A program made the translations under genes and the position numbers. A DNA stretch of 15,074 nt, from positions 1 through 15,074 of the forward strand of contig DBLB01000047.1 of assembly GCA_002298695.1 (NCBI GenBank), written 5' to 3'. The DNA comes from Clostridiales bacterium UBA735 (GTDB lineage: Bacteria > Bacillota > Clostridia > Oscillospirales > Oscillospiraceae). Of this stretch, positions 12,099 through 15,074 are shown in pieces. The notes under the pieces are model-generated. The model saw nothing but the letters and a program-made list of their open reading frames with translations, was not told where the DNA came from and did not search any database. Positions within the stretch are counted from its first letter, which is position 1. The number at the start of each line of letters is the position of its first letter.

Positions 12099-13901
12099 AT
12101 GTCTAAAATCATTGGGATCGATCTCGGCACGACCAACTCCTGCGTTGCAGTCATGGAGGGCGGCGAACCCGTCATCATTCCGAACGCAGAGGGCGGGCGC
12201 ACCACGCCGTCCGTCGTCGCATTTTCCAAAACTGGCGAGCGCATGGTCGGCAGCCTCGCCAAGCGGCAGGCCGTCACAAACCACGACCGTACCATTTCCT
12301 CCATCAAGCGCCAGATGGGCACAAATTACAAAGTGAACATTGACGGCCACAAATATACTCCGCAGGAAATTTCAGCCATGATCCTGCAAAAGCTCAAATC
12401 CGACGCCGAGGCGTACCTCGGCGAACCGGTCACAGAGGCCGTCATCACAGTTCCCGCCTACTTCACCGACGCCCAGCGTCAGGCCACGAAGGACGCGGGC
12501 AAGATCGCGGGACTGAATGTCCAGCGCATCATCAACGAGCCGACTGCCGCCGCCCTCGCCTACGGCATCGACAAGGAGGCCGAGCAGAAGATCATGGTCT
12601 ATGACCTCGGCGGCGGCACGTTCGACGTCTCCATCCTCGACATCTCCTCCGGCGTCATCGAGGTCCTTGCTACCGCGGGCAACAACCACCTCGGCGGCGA
12701 TGATTTTGACCAGTGCATCGTCGATTATCTCGTGCAGGAGTTCAAAAAGGAAAACAAGATCGACCTCTCGCGCGACGCCGCCGCGATGCAGCGCATCCGC
12801 GAGGCCGCGGAAAAGGCCAAGATCGAGCTGTCAGCCATGACGCAGACGACGGTCGAGCTGCCCTACATCACCGTCGGCAAAAACGGCCCGCTGCATATGG
12901 ACATTCCGCTTTCCCGCGCAAAGTTCAACGACCTCACCTGCCACCTCGTGCAGGCCACGCGCGAACCGGTCAATCAGGCCATCAACGATTCCGGCATCTC
13001 CATCGCCCAGATCAGCAAGGTGCTGATGGTCGGCGGTTCCAGCCGTATCCCCGCCGTGCAGGACTTAGTCCAGTCCATCACCGGCAGTCTCCCGTTCAAG
13101 GGCATCAATCCCGACGAGTGCGTCGCCATGGGCGCGTGCCTGCAGGGCGGCGTCCTCTCCGGTTCGGTGCAGGGTTTGCTCCTGCTGGACGTCACGCCGC
13201 TTTCGCTCGGCATCGAGACGCTCGGCGGCGTCTGTACGCGCGTCATCGAGCGCAACACCACGCTCCCCATCCGCAAAAGTCAGATCTTCACCACGGCCTC
13301 GAGCTTCCAGTCCTCGGTCGATATCCACGTCCTGCAGGGCGAGCGTCCGATGGCCAGCCAGAATAAGGAACTCGGCCGCTTCCAGCTCACCGGCATCCGC
13401 CGCGCCCCCAGAGGCGTGCCGCAGATCGAGGTCACCTTCTCCATCGACGCAAACGGCATCGTAAACGTCAGCGCGAAGGATCTCGACACTGGAAAGGCCC
13501 AGGCCATCACGATCACCGCCAGCTCCAACATGAGTCAGGCCGACATCGACCGCGCTGTGCGCGAAGCGCAGCAGTATGCCGCGCAGGACGCGCAGCTCCG
13601 CGCCGAAGCCGTCGCGCGCGACCGCTGCGAGCAGCTCGTCTATCAGGCCGGCAAGGCCGCAAAGGGCATGGACAAAGAGCACCGCACCGCTGTTGCCGAG
13701 TGCGTCAAAGAGACCAGACGCGCCGTCAAATCGAAGAACGCCGCCCAGATGGCCGCCGCGGCGGACGCGCTGGAGCAGGCGCTCGCCCGCGCCGGCGTCA
13801 CCGTCGACCCGAACGCGGAATATCACGGCAGCTATGGAAATCCGAACGACCGTCCGCCGGACGACGACGTAATGGACGCCGATTTTGAGGAAATGAACTA
13901 G
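12099..13901 (+). CDS. dnaK: DnaK-family Hsp70 chaperone (probable accessory paralogue)
   Basis: This is a 600-residue Hsp70. The ATPase domain has phosphate-1 motif [18 protein letters not shown] near the N terminus, [12 protein letters not shown], phosphate-2 motif [14 protein letters not shown] and adenosine motif [13 protein letters not shown]. The linker [14 protein letters not shown] leads into the substrate-binding domain ([23 protein letters not shown]). A helical lid follows, with the acidic C terminus [13 protein letters not shown]. All nucleotide-binding motifs are intact. GGAGGA lies about 10 nt before the ATG. The operon order J-protein, GrpE, DnaK, with no hrcA and no classical dnaJ behind it, differs from the standard hrcA-grpE-dnaK-dnaJ. 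I therefore infer a second Hsp70 system, though this could not be checked against the rest of the genome. No clear terminator follows. Confidence 0.94.
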   Translation: MSKIIGIDLGTTNSCVAVMEGGEPVIIPNAEGGRTTPSVVAFSKTGERMVGSLAKRQAVTNHDRTISSIKRQMGTNYKVNIDGHKYTPQEISAMILQKLKSDAEAYLGEPVTEAVITVPAYFTDAQRQATKDAGKIAGLNVQRIINEPTAAALAYGIDKEAEQKIMVYDLGGGTFDVSILDISSGVIEVLATAGNNHLGGDDFDQCIVDYLVQEFKKENKIDLSRDAAAMQRIREAAEKAKIELSAMTQTTVELPYITVGKNGPLHMDIPLSRAKFNDLTCHLVQATREPVNQAINDSGISIAQISKVLMVGGSSRIPAVQDLVQSITGSLPFKGINPDECVAMGACLQGGVLSGSVQGLLLLDVTPLSLGIETLGGVCTRVIERNTTLPIRKSQIFTTASSFQSSVDIHVLQGERPMASQNKELGRFQLTGIRRAPRGVPQIEVTFSIDANGIVNVSAKDLDTGKAQAITITASSNMSQADIDRAVREAQQYAAQDAQLRAEAVARDRCEQLVYQAGKAAKGMDKEHRTAVAECVKETRRAVKSKNAAQMAAAADALEQALARAGVTVDPNAEYHGSYGNPNDRPPDDDVMDADFEEMN

Positions 13902-13928
13902 TTCTGTGCAAAACCGATGATTTACCGG

Positions 13929-13956
13929 TTGACATTCCGAAAAATCGTGCTATAGT
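13929..13956 (+). promoter_or_regulatory. Promoter for the DAHP synthase leader
   Basis: A perfect TTGACA (13929-13934), a 16-nt spacer, and TATAGT (13951-13956). The start would be near 13963, leaving about 26 nt before the leader peptide start codon. Confidence 0.8.
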
Positions 13957-13988
13957 TAGATATCATAAATCCGCAAGAGGTTTTTGAC

Positions 13989-14045
13989 ATGCAGAACGCT
14001 TCCGTCATTTTTGCATACTTTTACTACTTTACTATGAACTCATAG
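13989..14045 (+). CDS. Phe/Tyr-rich leader peptide
   Basis: A short open frame of 18 codons plus TAG reads MQNASVIFAYFYYFTMNS. Residues 8-14 are FAYFYYF: three Phe and three Tyr in seven positions. AAGAGG lies 8 nt before the ATG (13975-13980), and a near-consensus promoter lies just upstream. The frame sits between that promoter and a strong terminator in front of DAHP synthase, the arrangement of amino-acid attenuation leaders such as the Phe-rich peptide of enterobacterial pheA. It probably has no function as a free peptide; its translation would sense charged Phe- and Tyr-tRNA. The chance occurrence of such a run at exactly this place is small but not zero. Confidence 0.75.
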   Translation: MQNASVIFAYFYYFTMNS

Positions 14046-14128
14046 TAAGGCTGATTTGTGTTGCAAAAATTCAGAAGCAGGAACATTGCTTTTTGACGCT
14101 GCACAGGTAAGCCTGTGCAGCGTTTTTT
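14027..14128 (+). promoter_or_regulatory. Transcription attenuator in front of DAHP synthase
   Basis: Three mutually exclusive pairings can be drawn. Hairpin 1:2 is TTACTATG (14029-14036) with CATAGTAA (14041-14048), extended by two pairs, and contains the leader stop codon. The terminator stem is CGCTGCACAGG (14097-14107) with CCTGTGCAGCG (14112-14122). A possible antiterminator pairs 14054-14064 (including TGTGTTGC) with 14098-14108, with three G-U pairs and one mismatch. A ribosome stalled in the Phe/Tyr codons (14010-14030) would cover the first arm of hairpin 1:2, free the second segment and favour antitermination. The terminator and hairpin 1:2 are clear; the antiterminator is weaker. 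Confidence 0.65.
14096..14128 (+). terminator. Intrinsic terminator in the DAHP synthase leader
   Basis: A perfect 11-bp stem (14097-14107 with 14112-14122) has the 4-nt loop TAAG and is followed by six T residues (14123-14128). It lies about 45 nt before the DAHP synthase start codon and downstream of that gene's apparent promoter, so it must be bypassed for expression. Confidence 0.92.
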
Positions 14129-14172
14129 GTTCCAGAAATCAACAACTTCCAGAATTCAGGAGGATCTCAATC

Positions 14173-15074
14173 ATGATCGTTGTATTGAAGCACGGCGTTG
14201 CCAAGGAAAGCTGCGACCAGCTGATCGGCTGGCTGAAAAATCTCGGCCTGAACATCCACGTCTCCGAGGGCAACTACCAGACCGTCCTCGGCCTCGTCGG
14301 CGACACCAGCCGCGTGGACATGGATTTGGTCTCCAGCCTCGACATTGTGGACAGCGTCAAGCGCGTGTCCGAGCCGTTCAAATGCTGCAATCGCAAATAC
14401 CATCCAGACGATACCGTCGTGCAGGTCGGCGATGTGAAGATCGGCGGCGGCCATTTCTGCATGATCGCAGGCCCGTGCTCCGTTGAAACGGAAGAACAGA
14501 TCGTCGCCGTGGCCAAAGCCGTCAAGGCATCCGGTGCGGACATGCTGCGCGGCGGCGCATTCAAGCCCCGCACCTCCCCCTATGATTTCGCGGGTCTCAA
14601 AGCCGAGGGCCTTGAGCTGCTGAAAATCGCCCGGAAAGAGACGGGCCTGCCCATCGTCACCGAGATCATGAGCATCACGGATCTTCCGCTGTTCGACGAC
14701 GTGGACGTTCTGCAGGTCGGCGCACGCAACATGCAGAATTTCGATCTGCTGCGCGAGCTCGGCAAAACGAACAAGCCCATCCTCCTCAAGCGCGGCCTGG
14801 CCAACACGCTCAAGGAGCTGCTGATGAGCGCGGAATACATCATGGCCAGCGGCAACGAGCAGGTCATCCTCTGCGAGCGCGGCATCCGCACCTTCAGCGA
14901 CTACACCCGCAACACGCTCGACCTCGCGGCCGTGCCCATGCTGCACGAGCTGTCGCACCTGCCGGTCATTGTCGACCCGAGCCACGCCACCGGCATCAAC
15001 CGCCTCGTTGCGCCCATGGCGCTGGCCGCCACCGCGGGCGGCGCGGACGGCCTCATCATCGAGGTGCACAACGA
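14173..15074 (+). CDS. aroF: 3-deoxy-7-phosphoheptulonate (DAHP) synthase, type I-beta (partial)
   Basis: This enzyme joins phosphoenolpyruvate and erythrose 4-phosphate, the first step of the shikimate pathway. The window holds 300 residues; the last few dozen are cut off by the right edge. Residues 1-68 form a ferredoxin-like regulatory domain ([20 protein letters not shown]), as in the Thermotoga-type enzyme inhibited by Tyr and Phe. The barrel follows with MIAGPCSVE (metal Cys), [39 protein letters not shown] and [11 protein letters not shown], all intact. AGGAGG lies about 8 nt before the ATG. Upstream is a Phe/Tyr-rich leader peptide and terminator, so both enzyme activity and transcription may respond to the same amino acids. 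The family is very certain; the choice among aro gene names is conventional. Confidence 0.95.
   Translation, partial: MIVVLKHGVAKESCDQLIGWLKNLGLNIHVSEGNYQTVLGLVGDTSRVDMDLVSSLDIVDSVKRVSEPFKCCNRKYHPDDTVVQVGDVKIGGGHFCMIAGPCSVETEEQIVAVAKAVKASGADMLRGGAFKPRTSPYDFAGLKAEGLELLKIARKETGLPIVTEIMSITDLPLFDDVDVLQVGARNMQNFDLLRELGKTNKPILLKRGLANTLKELLMSAEYIMASGNEQVILCERGIRTFSDYTRNTLDLAAVPMLHELSHLPVIVDPSHATGINRLVAPMALAATAGGADGLIIEVHN

Noticed and set aside
14054..14128. T-box riboswitch upstream of DAHP synthase
   Set aside because: No T-box core sequence or specifier stem is visible and the leader is too short; leader-peptide attenuation fits better.
14167..15069. Long minus-strand open frame opposite DAHP synthase
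   Set aside because: The plus-strand frame carries every DAHP synthase motif and simply runs off the window. The antisense frame is a shadow.

Overview
The window looks like a stretch of chromosome from a GC-rich, low-oxygen Firmicute, most likely a gut Oscillospiraceae/Clostridia member. The reasons are the strong AGGAGG ribosome-binding sites, TTGACA/TATAAT-type promoters with 17-nt spacers, intrinsic terminators with T runs, a lipoprotein BMP/ABC transporter, a QueT-type ECF substrate-binding protein, and GC-biased codon use (roughly 60% GC by eye). Placement at genus level is not possible from this sequence alone. Several genes start with TTG or GTG (the ABC ATPase, guanine deaminase, J-protein and GrpE genes).

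Left part (1-5665), a probable purine/pyrimidine import and catabolism block. On the minus strand, a BMP-family substrate-binding lipoprotein (738-2048) is followed by a terminator and then an ABC ATPase (1-442, cut by the window edge) with its own promoter and a structured leader. Diverging on the plus strand are a guanine deaminase (2390-3661), a QueT-family membrane protein (3765-4268) and a dihydropyrimidinase/hydantoinase (4292-5665). A plausible reading is that nucleosides or bases are imported and then deaminated or hydrolysed.

Middle (5666-10606). A 213-bp intergenic element (5680-5892) is bounded by two near-identical perfect palindromes. It is followed by minus-strand genes for a small HPr-like protein (5952-6242), a single-pass membrane protein of unknown role (6356-6907) and a sugar-nucleotidyltransferase-like protein (7117-8031). 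Next come a plus-strand MntP manganese exporter (8186-8752), a minus-strand 137-aa P-loop protein (8833-9246) and a minus-strand phosphoglucose-isomerase-like protein (9332-10606) that has lost the catalytic motifs. A possible small RNA lies at about 6988-7120.

Right part (10607-15074). After a roughly 390-bp gene-free region with structured DNA comes a compact accessory Hsp70 operon in the order membrane-anchored J-protein, short GrpE, DnaK (10996-13901). No CIRCE element is visible upstream. The window ends in a DAHP synthase gene (14173 to the edge). It is preceded by what reads as a complete ribosome-mediated attenuator: a strong promoter, an 18-codon leader peptide with the run FAYFYYF, a hairpin over the leader stop codon, a possible antiterminator, and a strong intrinsic terminator. 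This is the best regulatory discovery candidate in the window. It would couple Phe/Tyr supply to the first step of aromatic amino acid synthesis.
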